Assembly (NCBI RefSeq): GCF_910592395.1
Contig: NC_088322.1
Coordinates: forward strand, 1,984,001-2,048,000
Origin: Lineus longissimus
Lineage: Eukaryota > Nemertea > Pilidiophora > Heteronemertea > Lineidae
DNA length: 64,000 nucleotides
Direction: 5' to 3'
How positions within the stretch are numbered: the stretch's first letter is position 1; each line of letters starts with the position of its first letter. Below, piece after piece: positions 17,997 to 27,983 of the stretch. A program made the translations under genes and the position numbers. Below the pieces are notes generated by a model. That model was not told the origin of the DNA, searched no databases, and saw only the letters and a list, made by a program, of their open reading frames with translations.

Positions 17997-18452
17997 TCCC
18001 ACCTCTCATCAATGGTCTTAGTCTTTCTAACCCTAGTAAAATAATAAATTATTAATCCTAAACCACTAAGTCCTAGGATAATCCATAGGTACTCGTATTT
18101 CTTCATTTCATCACTAGGTTGGTAATAATCACTTAATTGTGGTCTCTGAGGTAGTACCATAGTTCTATCGGGATGTAAATGATTGTAAACAGTAAGTGCT
18201 GAATCAGTATTGTTAAAATCAATAGAAGCGTCTCTTTCTCTCTTTAATTCAAGATTAACAAAGTCAATAGTACTCTTTCTATGCTCCTCCCATTCGGTTG
18301 AAGCTTTTTGTAATTGCTCCTGAGCCAAATCAAGTCTTTTCACTTCAGCTTCATAACCGTTTTTATCTAGTGACTTGAAAAGGTAACCAGATCCAGTAAA
18401 TGCTAATCCATTGATTATTGCAGATCAAAATAACATGCCAATGCCAGCCATT
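17993..18452 (-). pseudogene. Small M1 membrane protein with in-frame TGA
   Basis: From ATG 18452 the frame starts MAGIGMLF, meets TGA, then stays open (SAIINGLAFTGSGYLF) through an acidic coiled-coil region to a C-terminal membrane helix (YLWIILGLSGLGLIIYYFTR) and a short basic tail. About 152 codons in total. The open part after a GTG codon begins near 18343. The family is unnamed to me; one N-terminal and one C-terminal hydrophobic segment suggest a virion membrane or minor capsid role. The TGA may be a recent nonsense mutation. Confidence 0.5.
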
Positions 18453-18473
18453 GAATTTCAACGAATTTTAATT

Positions 18474-19250
18474 TCAATGATGTGTCGGACTTTGTCCTGA
18501 GAGCAGAGCTCGAGTTAATACCAATTGGTACTGTACATCATGACCATTAAGATCGATGATGTCACCTTTTTCATCCGTTAAGCGAATATTCAGCTTATTG
18601 AATCTTGGTTTACAGGGAATTGCTATTGGTTTCTCAAAGGTGTATGCTATTAAATCCCCAAAATTAGCTTATTTTATTGGTCTTGTGGTTAGCACATCAG
18701 ATGTTTCACCATTACTTAATACACTATTAGATTCGATTATGTCACAGTGAAAAACAAAATGGTTAATTGGTCTAAAATTGATGGGTTTCTCGCTTACAAC
18801 ATCATCTTTACTTTTATTGTCTGAAGGGTAAGGCCATTCTGTTTTCATGCCAAATAACTCATTGCTTTTACCAATAAAATAGATCTGATAATGCGCCTCA
18901 TTTTTTCTCTTTAGGAAGTGTAAGATGGCCTTACCTGTTGGTTCTTCAAGGTCAAATCTGACAGCACCTCGACGCATACTATTTTCTTTCAACTTATCTG
19001 CAAATACTTTTGAAAAGCTCTGTAGGTCATAGAGACCATCTGGTAGCGTAATCTCTGCCACATCAAACCCCTTAACTTTGATTCGGTTATTCTCCCTGGC
19101 CGCACTGATGTTGTAAAATGTACAAGGTATTACTGCAAAAGTTAAAGTGATGCTACATGCATCTTGAATTTCAGTCTTGAGATTGACTGTTAAATCACTT
19201 GAACTCTGATCCGGGTAGTCGCTGGAATCGATGTTCATTACAGTTACCAT
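18474..19250 (-). pseudogene. M1 probable penton (minor capsid) protein with in-frame stop
   Basis: From ATG 19250 the frame runs 193 codons (VMNIDSSDYPDQSSSDLTV, ITLTFAVIPCTFYNIS, LYDLQSFSKVFADKL) to a TAA at 18669-18671. The same frame then continues for another 65 codons (AYTFEKPIAIP, NIRLTDEKGDIIDLNGHDV) to a TGA at 18474-18476. Length, beta-rich composition and position beside the capsid gene fit the single-jelly-roll penton of Mavericks; this is by context and not by a clear motif. The last residues before the final stop are encoded by a DHE (18486-18512). Confidence 0.6.
18486..18512 (+). repeat. DHE copy 11 (C-terminus of penton gene)
   Basis: Canonical stems with loops TTT and AGA. 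Flanks are TGT and AGT (two of three bases match). It encodes RALLSGQSP four codons before the stop. Confidence 0.88.
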
Positions 19251-19307
19251 TTAGTTAAGTAAATTTTCGTTTTCAAATTTACCTTTTATCAAATAAGTAA
19301 ATTATTC

Positions 19308-19544
19308 TTACTTCATAATATTTCTGGGTAGGATTCCTTGATCGTAAAGGTACTCTAATGTTCCATTACTAATAGCTACAGTTCCACCCAGTTTAATAAT
19401 TTCCTCTAGGTCAGCCTGACTTGGGGGACCGATATTGATTTTCAAGAACCTTTTCAGTAACATAGAGTAACCAATTGTTGTTGATGCCAACAGTAAACTT
19501 TGATACAGTGTATTTATGATATCTTTCTTTCCAGGTGTATCCAT
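19308..19544 (-). CDS. Small M1 hydrophobic protein
   Basis: 78 residues, MDTPGKKDIINTLYQSLLLA onward. One hydrophobic helix (LLLASTTIGYSMLL) is followed by an amphipathic region and a second weaker hydrophobic stretch (LGGTVAISNGTLEYL). It lies between the penton and capsid genes on the same strand. Short membrane proteins in this position are common in Mavericks and adintoviruses. I cannot assign a function. The frame is intact. Confidence 0.5.
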   Translation of the reverse strand: MDTPGKKDIINTLYQSLLLASTTIGYSMLLKRFLKINIGPPSQADLEEIIKLGGTVAISNGTLEYLYDQGILPRNIMK

Positions 19545-19607
19545 TTAGTTAGGATGAAAATCTAATGTTGTAGCGAACTCTGTTCTTGCAACACCTTAGT
19601 GTTGGAG

Positions 19608-20852
19608 TTAAGCAATCTGAGAAATCTGGAGGTTTACCTGGGCATCAGAAACCACGAATATGTGCATTTTGTATGGTCCCTTTCCAGATTTCTTTGTAAT
19701 AGATAATTGAATACCATCTTTTGTGTTCTGGAGCTTCTTTCCTGATCCGTGTAGACGATTGTCTTCAGAAGTTCTCAGGTCCAACCATAAACCATAGTGA
19801 TTAGAATCACCATAGTATTTCTCCATTGTCATGTTACAGACATGAGTTTTCTTCAAATCTTCAGACATGAAGTGTTTCTTGATCTCCTCCCATTGATCCA
19901 TCATTCTCATTCCTTCTGGGAACACCTGATTGGCAACACCCTCAATTGTGATTTGTACTTTACTTATGTTAGGGTTTTCAAACTTCTCTGAATCTCTAGC
20001 TCCATCTACATAGTCAGACACAAATAATAACAATAATCCTTTAATTGACATTCTTGGAAAGTTGATGTTCTCATTAATCAGTGTTTCATTAGCAGTAACA
20101 TTAACTGTTTTAAAATGGTCTACCCAATCATAAAATATCGAGAAACCAGAGTTGTATTTGTTGCTCAGTTGATTTGCAATCATCTTATTAGTAACTGTGT
20201 CGTATTCAAAACTGATATTTTCAAGTTTGTAGCCCATACTAGCTGTGGTTGTGGTGACTATGATTTCCTCCTTTGGTGCTAAAGTTATTTCAATAATCAC
20301 ATCTTCTTGAGTTGGAAACTTGTAAAATGGAGCATGATGGTGAAATAATTCAAAATCTAATGGTATTTTGTACTTCTTATCAAACACTTCCTTTAGTGTC
20401 TTTTCATTAGCTGTTTCACCAGTGACATCAGCTTCAGCTACTCCCGATCTTAATTCTCTAAGATTTTCTGATTGAATACCTTGAAAAACTCTATAATTTC
20501 TTTCTTCTCCAGTTAGCCACAGATCTTTAAATGTAGAAAAATGGCTGTATTCGTCAAGGTCAAATATCTGCTCTGTTCCCCACTTAACCACCATCTTTGA
20601 GATTAGATTTCTACCAAGATTATTTACAACACTATTTTTAGAATCACCAGAAATGGTTACATCAGCAGACAAATAAAGAGACATGGGTACAAAAAATGTA
20701 TTCTCTCTCAGTGCCGGTATTCTAACATACAAAGTTTCTTTGGGATTAGCAGAAGAGGGATTATGAGTAATGATGTGATGCTGCCTCTCAGCTTTCAAAC
20801 AGAGTGGAATTCTATGTGATCTATCTGTATTTAATAAATATCCAGTGGCCAT
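19608..20852 (-). CDS. MCP: M1 major capsid protein (double jelly-roll)
   Basis: From ATG 20852 (MATGYLLNTDRSHRIPL) about 414 residues. The pattern ENTFFVPMSLYLSADVTI, then LGRNLISKMVVKWG and FSTFKDLWLTGEER, matches the N-terminal jelly roll of Maverick capsid proteins. The second half holds FYDWVDHFKTVNV, YGLWLDLRTSEDNRLHG and a final MHIFVVSDAQVNLQIS strand. It would form the icosahedral shell. An upstream in-frame ATG (20918) adds a leucine-rich stretch that is less likely to be real. The frame is intact and carries no DHE. It is the last gene before the M1 terminus. Confidence 0.85.
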   Translation of the reverse strand: MATGYLLNTDRSHRIPLCLKAERQHHIITHNPSSANPKETLYVRIPALRENTFFVPMSLYLSADVTISGDSKNSVVNNLGRNLISKMVVKWGTEQIFDLDEYSHFSTFKDLWLTGEERNYRVFQGIQSENLRELRSGVAEADVTGETANEKTLKEVFDKKYKIPLDFELFHHHAPFYKFPTQEDVIIEITLAPKEEIIVTTTTASMGYKLENISFEYDTVTNKMIANQLSNKYNSGFSIFYDWVDHFKTVNVTANETLINENINFPRMSIKGLLLLFVSDYVDGARDSEKFENPNISKVQITIEGVANQVFPEGMRMMDQWEEIKKHFMSEDLKKTHVCNMTMEKYYGDSNHYGLWLDLRTSEDNRLHGSGKKLQNTKDGIQLSITKKSGKGPYKMHIFVVSDAQVNLQISQIA

Positions 20853-22088
20853 CTTGTATTTATTTACTCGTAAAATTAATAATAGTTCCAAGAGCAGGCC
20901 TCTAAAAAACACTTGCATTGACTACCAGTAGTTCAAAATTCCCGGCCATGACGTCATCACCTAGCTCACATATCATTAGGGAAAGCACTTGGAGATCTGA
21001 CATTTCGCCATACCAGCTAGCGAGACTTTTACAATGTTGTTTTTGCCTGTTTTACCGGCCAATAATGCTTCGATGCTTACATTTCTGCTCTTAATAGCTT
21101 GTAGAGAATATTCCTAAAATATTAATCTGCGTGTCTAGTAGTTACGCTTGGCTTAACACGCTAAATATCCCGGTTTCAACTTGTAAACAAAACCGCGTCA
21201 ATATGGCCGTGTTACCGTGGTTGCATTTTGCATTAAAACAACGCTATTACTCGCTGTAATTGCATGATTGAAAAGTTATTAGTTCACCTAAAATGTGTAG
21301 ATTAAGAGACAGGCCATTGGCAAACTTTATCTTAACATAAAACGCTATTTTCTGTGATGTAAACAACGCCATGCATTCTTCTGCGTACTGACGGACCAGT
21401 CCACTTTTCTAGAGGTGTGTTGGCTTGATCATGCACATACACCCTAGGTGGCATGCAGTCAATACGTGTCAAGCCAACTCTATGCCAAGGCCTTTGATTG
21501 GCTGCCAACGTGTAACGATTTGATTGGCTGCATACAAGCCTTAATTAACATACATACACGTTATTACCCATAATTCCTGTCATCTTAGCAACGGACATGC
21601 GCAAACGATCACAGTTTTGTTTTGATAGCAACGGGCAAACCAGTGTTTGCTCGTTGTACAATGACAACAATCTCAACTTCCTTGGCAACCGTCATTACCC
21701 ATAATTCCTGTCATGTTCATTACCCATAATTCCTGTCATCTTAGCAACGGACAATGTTTTGATAGCAACGGGCAAACCAGTGTTTGCTCGTTGTACAATG
21801 ACAACAAATCTCAACAGGAAGTTGTCATCCTTGGCAACCGATTGTCAGCGACATCTTTCATTGTAACATGTAACTAAACAACAAGCTTGGCATAGGCCAG
21901 TTTTCATATGTTGCCTTCACCGGGAAACGAACCTACGCCAACACATAACCTCATGTGTGGAAGCTCCATGCTTTACACACTCGGCTATTGAACTTTCAAC
22001 CAGACCAACGACATTTATGCCTATTTAACAGTAACATATGTTTAAGGTAACACCTGTTTAACATTAATTACGTCAGTGCTGCCATCTG
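20853..22088. other. Non-coding M1 end region
   Basis: About 1.2 kb between the capsid gene and the TIR with no supported gene. It holds an imperfect tandem duplication (21562-21840). It also holds an inverted pair (GTTGGCTTGA near 21419 and its complement near 21467). M3 lacks such a spacer: there the first gene starts just after the TIR. Confidence 0.6.
21562..21840. repeat. Tandem duplication of about 140 bp
   Basis: Two imperfect copies begin TTACCCATAATTCCTGTCAT (from about 21566 and 21720), with a third partial start near 21694. Both continue through AACGGGCAAACCAGTGTTTG to TTGGCAACCG. Confidence 0.85.
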
Positions 22089-22181
22089 TTTACTTGAATT
22101 TTTCCTTCAGTTTTGGATAATGAAGACAGTAAAAAGGCCATTTATTTTAAGGAATCAACCCATTGAGCTGTAGTATTCCCT
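22089..22181 (-). repeat. M1 right terminal inverted repeat
   Basis: The reverse complement (starting AGGGAATACTACAGCTCAAT) matches 59147-59240 over about 93 bp with few differences. The similarity ends where each element's own sequence begins. The outer end AGGGAATACTA is shared exactly, and the bases outside differ. The two copies point away from each other, so they belong to two elements (M1 and M3). Confidence 0.85.
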
Positions 22182-22182
22182 A

Positions 22183-22316
22183 AGTAATATATATATGAGG
22201 TGTCTGGTTCTTAGGGGTTTCTAAGCTAATTTGAGGCAAAAAGGCCTGTAAGGGATTTTGTCAAAATAGCTTCAAAATACCTACATTCCTATCACCTCAT
22301 ATATATATTGCTCAGG
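22183..22316. repeat. Palindromic MITE beside the M1 end
   Basis: About 20-bp arms (TAATATATATATGAGGTG and its complement near 22293-22315) enclose about 90 bp. The interior is homologous to the MITE at 58975-59103. Confidence 0.75.
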
Positions 22317-22330
22317 AAGATACAATTGAC

Positions 22331-23107
22331 TGTCTTGACTTATGCATAACTGACAATGGTTCCTGGTTGAAGGAGAATATGCTGAAAAAGAACGACGACA
22401 AGACGGAGGTGGCACTCTTTGCATCCATTCATCGTTCCAAGACCCTGGATCACGTTTCGGTGAATGTTGGTGACTCTATCATTGACTCTGTGGCATGCGT
22501 ACGAAATTTGGGGGTGATGTTTGACAAGAAAATGAACATGGAAGCACAGGTGAATGCTGTCTGAAGATCGGCCTACGCCCAACTGAGGAATGTTGGACTT
22601 ATCCGGCAGTATCTCAGCGCTTCTGCGGCCCGCTCGCTAGTGTGCGGCCTAGTCACATCACGGCTGGACTACTGTAATTCACTGCTCTATGGCATTTCAA
22701 AAGACCTTATGAACAAGTTGCAGAGGGTGCAGAACGTGGCGGCCCGCATCATCACGCGCACCAAGCATCGAGACCACATCTCCCCTGTACTACGCGAGCT
22801 CCACTGGTTGCCAGTTGAGCAGAGGGTGAACTATAAAATCCTCATGCACGTTTTCAAGTGTGTGCATGGAACAGCCCCGGGTTACCTGTCAAGCCTAGTT
22901 AATATCTATAGGCCAGGCAGAGACCTTCGGTCAGCTGATGACAACAGACTGGAAGTTCCAAGGGCCCGGAGCAAATATGGAGAGCGTTGCTTCTCTTTCT
23001 CGGCTGCTGTTCTGTGGAATGCGCTCCCTTTTGAGGTCAGGCAAGCAAGGAGCCTTGCATCATTTCAGACGATGCTAAAGACTCATCTTTTTCGACAGTG
23101 TTATTAA
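22331..23107 (+). pseudogene. CR1/jockey-type LINE reverse transcriptase C-terminus
   Basis: 5'-truncated LINE end. In one frame: VRNLGVMFDKKM, an in-frame TGA at 22562, then SRLDYCNSLLYG, LQRVQNVAARII, LRELHWLPVEQRV, KCVHGTAPGYL and FSFSAAVLWNALP, to a stop at 23105. These are hallmark C-terminal motifs of CR1/L2-like non-LTR retrotransposons. It ends in an ATAC-type microsatellite (about 23169-23191), as such LINEs often do. It is non-functional because it is truncated and has a stop. Confidence 0.88.
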
Positions 23108-23576
23108 TATTGTAAAAGCGCCTTTGAACGGATAATAATCTGAAAAGGGCGCTTAAATTTAAATATGGTATATACATACATACATACATACCTCGCAGAA
23201 AATGTGTTGTCGGACGGGTGAAACTAATCCGCGAGATGGCGCTTCAGTAGTTTAACCCTTCAGAACTGGGTTTCCCATTGGAAATAAGTAAGGTAACCAT
23301 TTCTAACTTGTTTTTAGTTTATTTTTCATGCAGAAAACTTATCTAAAGTGCAGTACATATATAGAAAACTTATTTCATCGACTCTTAAGATATTTTTTGT
23401 GATGTTTTTCAGCTTGAATATAGATGTTTATTTGCTTGTGACTGAAGCAAAAGGGCGGAGCCGTGCTATCGACAAGCTTGGTGGTCCGTCATGCAAGTGC
23501 ATTTATATATTGATGATTGAGACTAGATGATAAATTATTTCACCCTTTTTCTAATTGTATTTCCTTTTTACTTTCA

Positions 23577-24830
23577 GGGACCTTATGAAAAAAAGATGTC
23601 GCTGATATTTCAAGAAGATTCGTCAGAGTTCTTAGAGCAAATCGCTTCACTCGAGAGGGACCAATTGACGAATAAAGTTATATGTGAGGTTGTTGGTAGA
23701 TTGAAGAAGACCAAACAAAAAAAGAATCGTGTTTATCGTGGGAAAACATCAAAGCTGCCCTTGCCACTGTAGTCGATGATACATTGGACTGTATAACTGA
23801 GAAAAACTTGCACCACAGTTTTTTTTCTGTATATGAAAAAAGGTGCACAAAGATCAAGAATGGAAAGGATTCGGATGGCTATAAGGAGTTCCTGTCCGCT
23901 GTTTACGTTCTACCATCGACAAGAGAACCTAGTGCACCCCAACTGACACCGAGGTCAAGGCCTGTGACACCTAATTTATTTCAGGATGGTGTTAATGAGG
24001 AAGTTTTTAAAGAGAACTATGAACTGAAGCAGCAAAACAATTCTCTGCAAAATGACATTTAAGAGCGTGATGCAAAGGTTGCAAAGTTAGAAAAGCATTG
24101 TCAAGATCTCACACAAAAGAATTTCACAGAGGAACGGAAGAAGACAGAACGAAAGAGGCTCACTGAGGATAGCAAAAGACAATTTAATAGGGCGGCGTAT
24201 TGGAGGCAATTGCACTTTGATACTAAGAATGAACTCGAAATTAAAAAAAAGATTCTGACCAAGACTACTAACAGTTTGAAAAGTATGCACTCCAAATTTC
24301 TAAAAGTCCGAAGACAGCAGGCAAAGCCACTGACTGTTACTGTTACAACAAATACTTCTGAAATTTCATCTGATGATGAACTCATGAAAGTCATAGCAGA
24401 CTTGAGAACAAATGTTAAGGGGAAAAATGATACCATTGGGGTTTTGGAAGACCAGTTGCTTAAAAGCCAAGATAGGGTGAACGATCTTCTAAACCAGGAA
24501 AAGTCGACAAAGAGAGATGGAGTAGTGATCCACAACAGCCTAGCAGTAGCAGTAGCACTAGCACATTGCATGTACATGGTGACCATGATGATGGTGATGA
24601 TAGTGGTAGTGGTAGTCCTAGGCGTAGGTCTACATGTGGTGATACTGGGACTGAGAGTGATAATGAGAGTCAGAGTGCAGTAGCTGGGCCTAGCTCCAGT
24701 GGTTCTAAAGGAAACAGTGATGATACAGGCAGTGACAGTGTAAATGATTCGGCTACCAGAAAGAAACTGAACTTTTATCGTATGTTTAATAGACTCTAGT
24801 GATAGTGAAACTGAAGATCCACCTGATTTT
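23577..24830 (+). pseudogene. Coiled-coil N-terminal part of a Mutator-like transposon gene
   Basis: The frames in this stretch are fragments of one gene. There is an N-terminal part (MSLIFQEDSSEFLEQIA), a proline-rich segment (PSAPQLTPRSRPVTP) and a coiled coil (ENYELKQQNNSLQNDI). An in-frame TAA at 24060 interrupts it, after which the coiled coil continues in the same frame (KVAKLEKHCQDL, ERKKTERKRL) to about 24510. Frameshifts then lead to a Ser/Asp/Gly-rich region (HGDHDDGDDSGSGSP) and an acidic segment (DSSDSETEDPPD) that runs into the next ORF. A transposase accessory or N-terminal domain is inferred from adjacency. Confidence 0.5.
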
Positions 24831-26522
24831 TTGTTTGATGTGTTTTTGCCGGTACAGGTCTCCCTTTTGTCTGATTTGGTGAAGGGCCTGAAGTGTACTG
24901 CATGCAATGCGGCGAAGCTCTATGTTATGCCTGTTGAGAGAGGAAGGTTTGATGGTATGACGACGAAACTTGAAACTTCTTGTGGAGCTTGTGGAGAAAA
25001 GTTCAGATCCACATATTCATCTCGTCGGTTAGCCCAGAATATACCTGCGGCTGGAGAACAGGGCAGAAAAACTGCTTTTGAGATAAATCGCCGGATGGTA
25101 GCTGCAGCAGTCGACGTTGGCATTGGCAGAAATGGGTTATTGAGACTCTGTAAAATGACTGGTATGCCATGTCTCAGTAAGGAGAGCTACGAGTCTAACC
25201 AGAAAGGTTTCATCAGGTCATTACAGGATGTTGACGAGACTGTCCTCCAACATGCAGCATATGTTGTACGCAAGGTGCATCGAGAACTGAACAGTGATAT
25301 TGGCAAGGATGATGTCATTAACCTGATGGTCAGCTTTGATGGGTCCTGGTTGACTCGCGGCCGAGGGGGCCACTCAAGTTTGATTGGACTTGGAGCTGTT
25401 GTTGAGGTGATAACAGGATTAGTTATTGACTATGAAGTGTTATCAAAATACTGTCATTCCTGTGCCCTTGCAGAAAATCGTTTTGGTGCAGATACACTTA
25501 CAGTAGAATTCAGGAATTGGCATGACAAACACGAGGACTGCTTAAAAAACTATACTGGTTCCAGTAACGGTATGGAACCAAAAGCTGCTGAAATTCTGTG
25601 GCAACGATCCATAGCGAAACATTCATTCCGTTACATCCAAATGTTATCAGATGGTGATTCAAGCACCTACTCTCATGTTCAGAGACTAAATGTGTATGGA
25701 AATGATTTCCCTGTGCTAAAAGAGGAATGTGTGAATCATGCCTCCAAGCGTCTTAGCACATCACTTCGAAATTTGCGCAAACGTGAAGGCCTAGGTGGCA
25801 GGGGTGCAAGCAGGCCAACGGATTCTAAGATTGACAAAATGGCCGTTCATTATGGACGTGCAGTGAGGGGCAAGGAAACAGTTGTTAAAATGCAGAAGAC
25901 CATTATGGCAATTTTGAATCACAGTGTCTCAACAGATAGTGCTCCTGAACATTCTGTTTGCCCGGACGGTGAGGACTCTTGGTGTTTTTACAACAGGGCT
26001 TTAGCCAAGGGGGAAACTATCCCTTCGCATCAGGGCAGGGTCAGTACCCAGATCTCTGAACAAATTTTTGAGGCCATCTTGCCAACCTTTGAACGTCTTT
26101 CTGAAGCTTCGTTACTAGGTCGTTGCCTTGATGGGAAAACCCTAAATTCCAATGAAGGGCTTCATTCATTAGTGTGGAACAAATGTAAAAAAATCAATTT
26201 CTATGGTCTAGAGAGGGTGAGGGCATGCGTTGCCCTTGCCATAAGTGAATTTAATTCCGGAACAGAAAGGACAACTGACCTTGTACTTGAACAAGGTGTA
26301 GGCACCTACACTGGTAAAGTGTCCACTAAAATTGCCAAGGTATTGGACAGAGTCAGACTAAAAAAAAGTGATAAGCGTGATCACGATAAAGACTCCCATC
26401 GCCGTCAAAGCAGACACCAGGCCAGGTTGCGTGCTGAACAACAGCATGAAGCTACAGAGGGGGGTAACATACAAAAGTGGGGCTTTCTGAACAGGCTGGA
26501 CTTTTTGGGGAGAAGCAATTGA
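24831..26522 (+). CDS. Mutator-like transposase domain protein
   Basis: A 563-residue frame. It has a zinc-binding pair (LKCTACNAAK and SCGACGEKFRS), then an RNase-H-type core: MVSFDGSWLTRGRGGHSSLIG, YEVLSKYCHSC, the SNGMEPKAAEILWQRS region, MLSDGDSSTY, CVNHASKRL, PDGEDSWCFYN and SNEGLHSLVWNKC. This ordered motif set matches the Mutator-like transposase domain common in invertebrate genomes. The D residues in SFDGSW and SDGDSS and the E in NEGLHS are the likely catalytic acids. The frame is intact although the upstream part is broken. The ATG used is internal to the domain series, so the true start lies upstream. Confidence 0.75.
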   Translation: MFDVFLPVQVSLLSDLVKGLKCTACNAAKLYVMPVERGRFDGMTTKLETSCGACGEKFRSTYSSRRLAQNIPAAGEQGRKTAFEINRRMVAAAVDVGIGRNGLLRLCKMTGMPCLSKESYESNQKGFIRSLQDVDETVLQHAAYVVRKVHRELNSDIGKDDVINLMVSFDGSWLTRGRGGHSSLIGLGAVVEVITGLVIDYEVLSKYCHSCALAENRFGADTLTVEFRNWHDKHEDCLKNYTGSSNGMEPKAAEILWQRSIAKHSFRYIQMLSDGDSSTYSHVQRLNVYGNDFPVLKEECVNHASKRLSTSLRNLRKREGLGGRGASRPTDSKIDKMAVHYGRAVRGKETVVKMQKTIMAILNHSVSTDSAPEHSVCPDGEDSWCFYNRALAKGETIPSHQGRVSTQISEQIFEAILPTFERLSEASLLGRCLDGKTLNSNEGLHSLVWNKCKKINFYGLERVRACVALAISEFNSGTERTTDLVLEQGVGTYTGKVSTKIAKVLDRVRLKKSDKRDHDKDSHRRQSRHQARLRAEQQHEATEGGNIQKWGFLNRLDFLGRSN

Positions 26523-27560
26523 TTTATGCAACATTGCAATCTCTCAATGAATTTAGAACTTACACGGGCATGGAGAATAAGCAAACCAAATGTTTTTAGC
26601 AGCCTTGAGTTTGTGCCAATATTTCCATTCTAAGGTGCCTGCCTACAGGCTACACCAAACAGAGCACTAAACTTTGAAAAAAACATTCTCCAATCTAGAT
26701 AAAAAAGCAGTACTGAAGTATTTTGAATTTTCTTGAATGACATATTGGCCTGGCTTCACATTCTTGAAGCGATGCGTTTGTTGAACATTTGGCAACCTGG
26801 TATATATGCTCATCAGATTACTAAAATTCTGCAAAATGATTGTGTCTGTAATGTTTTCTTGTTGGTTTCTAGTTTATCTGATTACAAATAATATTTTTTT
26901 GTGTAAAAAAAGGGTTTTTTTCAGCATTTGTTTACATGTAGTATGTTTTCCAATGTTTACCATTGATTTTCTCAAAATGAGGTTTTTTACCTACCTTCAG
27001 GCACTATGCCCAGGACAGCAGAATAGCCTTTTCACCTATCACACTGAAACTTGGCATTATTATTCCTGATAGCCATTGCAACAAATCTACAGAGAGACCT
27101 TTGGGATAAAGGCTCAGCTTAGGTGCTAAAAATAGCTTCAAATCTAGGTCGCGACCTACTTTTGACCCCCTCGGGTGGAAAAATCATTATAGAATGGAAG
27201 CACTTTATTTATTTGCAGTTTTCTTTCTGTACATTTGTTGAGTTATGTCTCTTTCAATAATCTGCCAAGTTTGGTTCAAATCAGGCAAGCCACTGAAGTG
27301 CTGTCCTGGGCAAGAGCTTTCACCACCGGAGGCACTCCTGTCCACCACCAGGTGGCGCCACCCCCCAAAAAATGTCGTTTTTCGTATTTCACCAAACCCT
27401 ATTCATATACAAAAATTGAGATTCCTACAATGAATACTATAGAAAATAATACCTTTGGCAGAGTCTCCCCTTAAAGGGTAACACGTAATTTGGCTTTAGA
27501 GAAGGCCTTGGGATCGACCAAGCCTGCTCCTTCGCCAATGATACAATTTCTTATTCTAAC
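26523..27560. other. Non-coding repeat-like stretch
   Basis: No supported gene. AT-rich to about 27050. From about 27080 it resembles a dispersed repeat family, with ACCACCAGGTGGCGCCACC near 27342. Confidence 0.5.
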
Positions 27561-27581
27561 TCCAAGAGTAGTCCGGTGTAT

Positions 27582-27780
27582 ATGTGCAGTCTAGACGCGT
27601 CCAAATGTTTTGACCGGGTATGGCACGACGGGCTATTTTTAAGCTTTTACCTCGTATTGGGTTCGAAAAGTGGCTTTTACTGTATGAGTGGTACGCGCAC
27701 CTAAAGGCACACGTCAAGTAGAAAGGTACGCTTAGCGATAACTTTATGATAACGAGAGGTATACGACAGGGGAGCATCCT
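27582..27780 (+). pseudogene. Non-LTR reverse transcriptase fragment
   Basis: About 66 codons read SLDASKCFDRVWHDGLFFKL, then WLLLYEWYAHLKAHVK, an in-frame TAG, and FMITRGIRQGSIL. These are the LDA.KAFDRVWH and G.RQGS.LSP motifs of LINE reverse transcriptases. The fragment ends abruptly where the 168-bp repeat begins (27783), before the catalytic FADD box. Confidence 0.8.
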
Positions 27781-27782
27781 CT

Positions 27783-27953
27783 CTCATGTTTTGGATCAAG
27801 ACTGCAAGCCTAGCAATGTCAGTCATTTGAGATATCAGGCACTCAGCAGTGCTAGAATACTACTGTATTGTGGACACGTGAATGTAACTGCACTCTGCAT
27901 CTTCCAGTTTAGTTACAAGTAGACTTGAAGATTGCCTGCACACTGAAATAAAC
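27783..27953 (+). repeat. 168-bp dispersed repeat, copy 1
   Basis: Near-identical to 34172-34341 in the same orientation (CATGTTTTGGATCAAGACTG to GCACACTGAAATAAA), differing at only a few positions. It abuts a LINE fragment on the left and the orphan ORF cluster on the right. Confidence 0.9.
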
Positions 27954-27983
27954 TGGTGCGATGACTCCATCCTCCAGCTGCAC

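Larger units (their letters stand above)
7453..22181. mobile_element. Maverick/Polinton element M1, left end missing
   Basis: Gene set: protein-primed family B polymerase, integrase with chromodomain, packaging ATPase, double-jelly-roll major capsid protein, probable penton, HNH-like protein and small membrane proteins. This is diagnostic of Maverick/Polinton or adintovirus-type elements. The right terminal inverted repeat is at 22089-22181. The left end is lost beneath the gypsy element. Several genes carry frameshifts or stops. Many carry 27-bp double-hairpin insertions shared only with M3 (59147-64000). Confidence 0.9.

Noticed and set aside
22183-22316. MITE as part of the Maverick TIR
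   Set aside because: On the M3 side 44 bp of unrelated sequence separates the TIR end from the MITE, and the arms differ, so it is a neighbour and not part of the terminus.
24101-24907. 268-residue minus-strand ORF
   Set aside because: Antisense to the coiled-coil part of the Mutator-like gene; Ser/Thr/Leu-rich with no domain signature.
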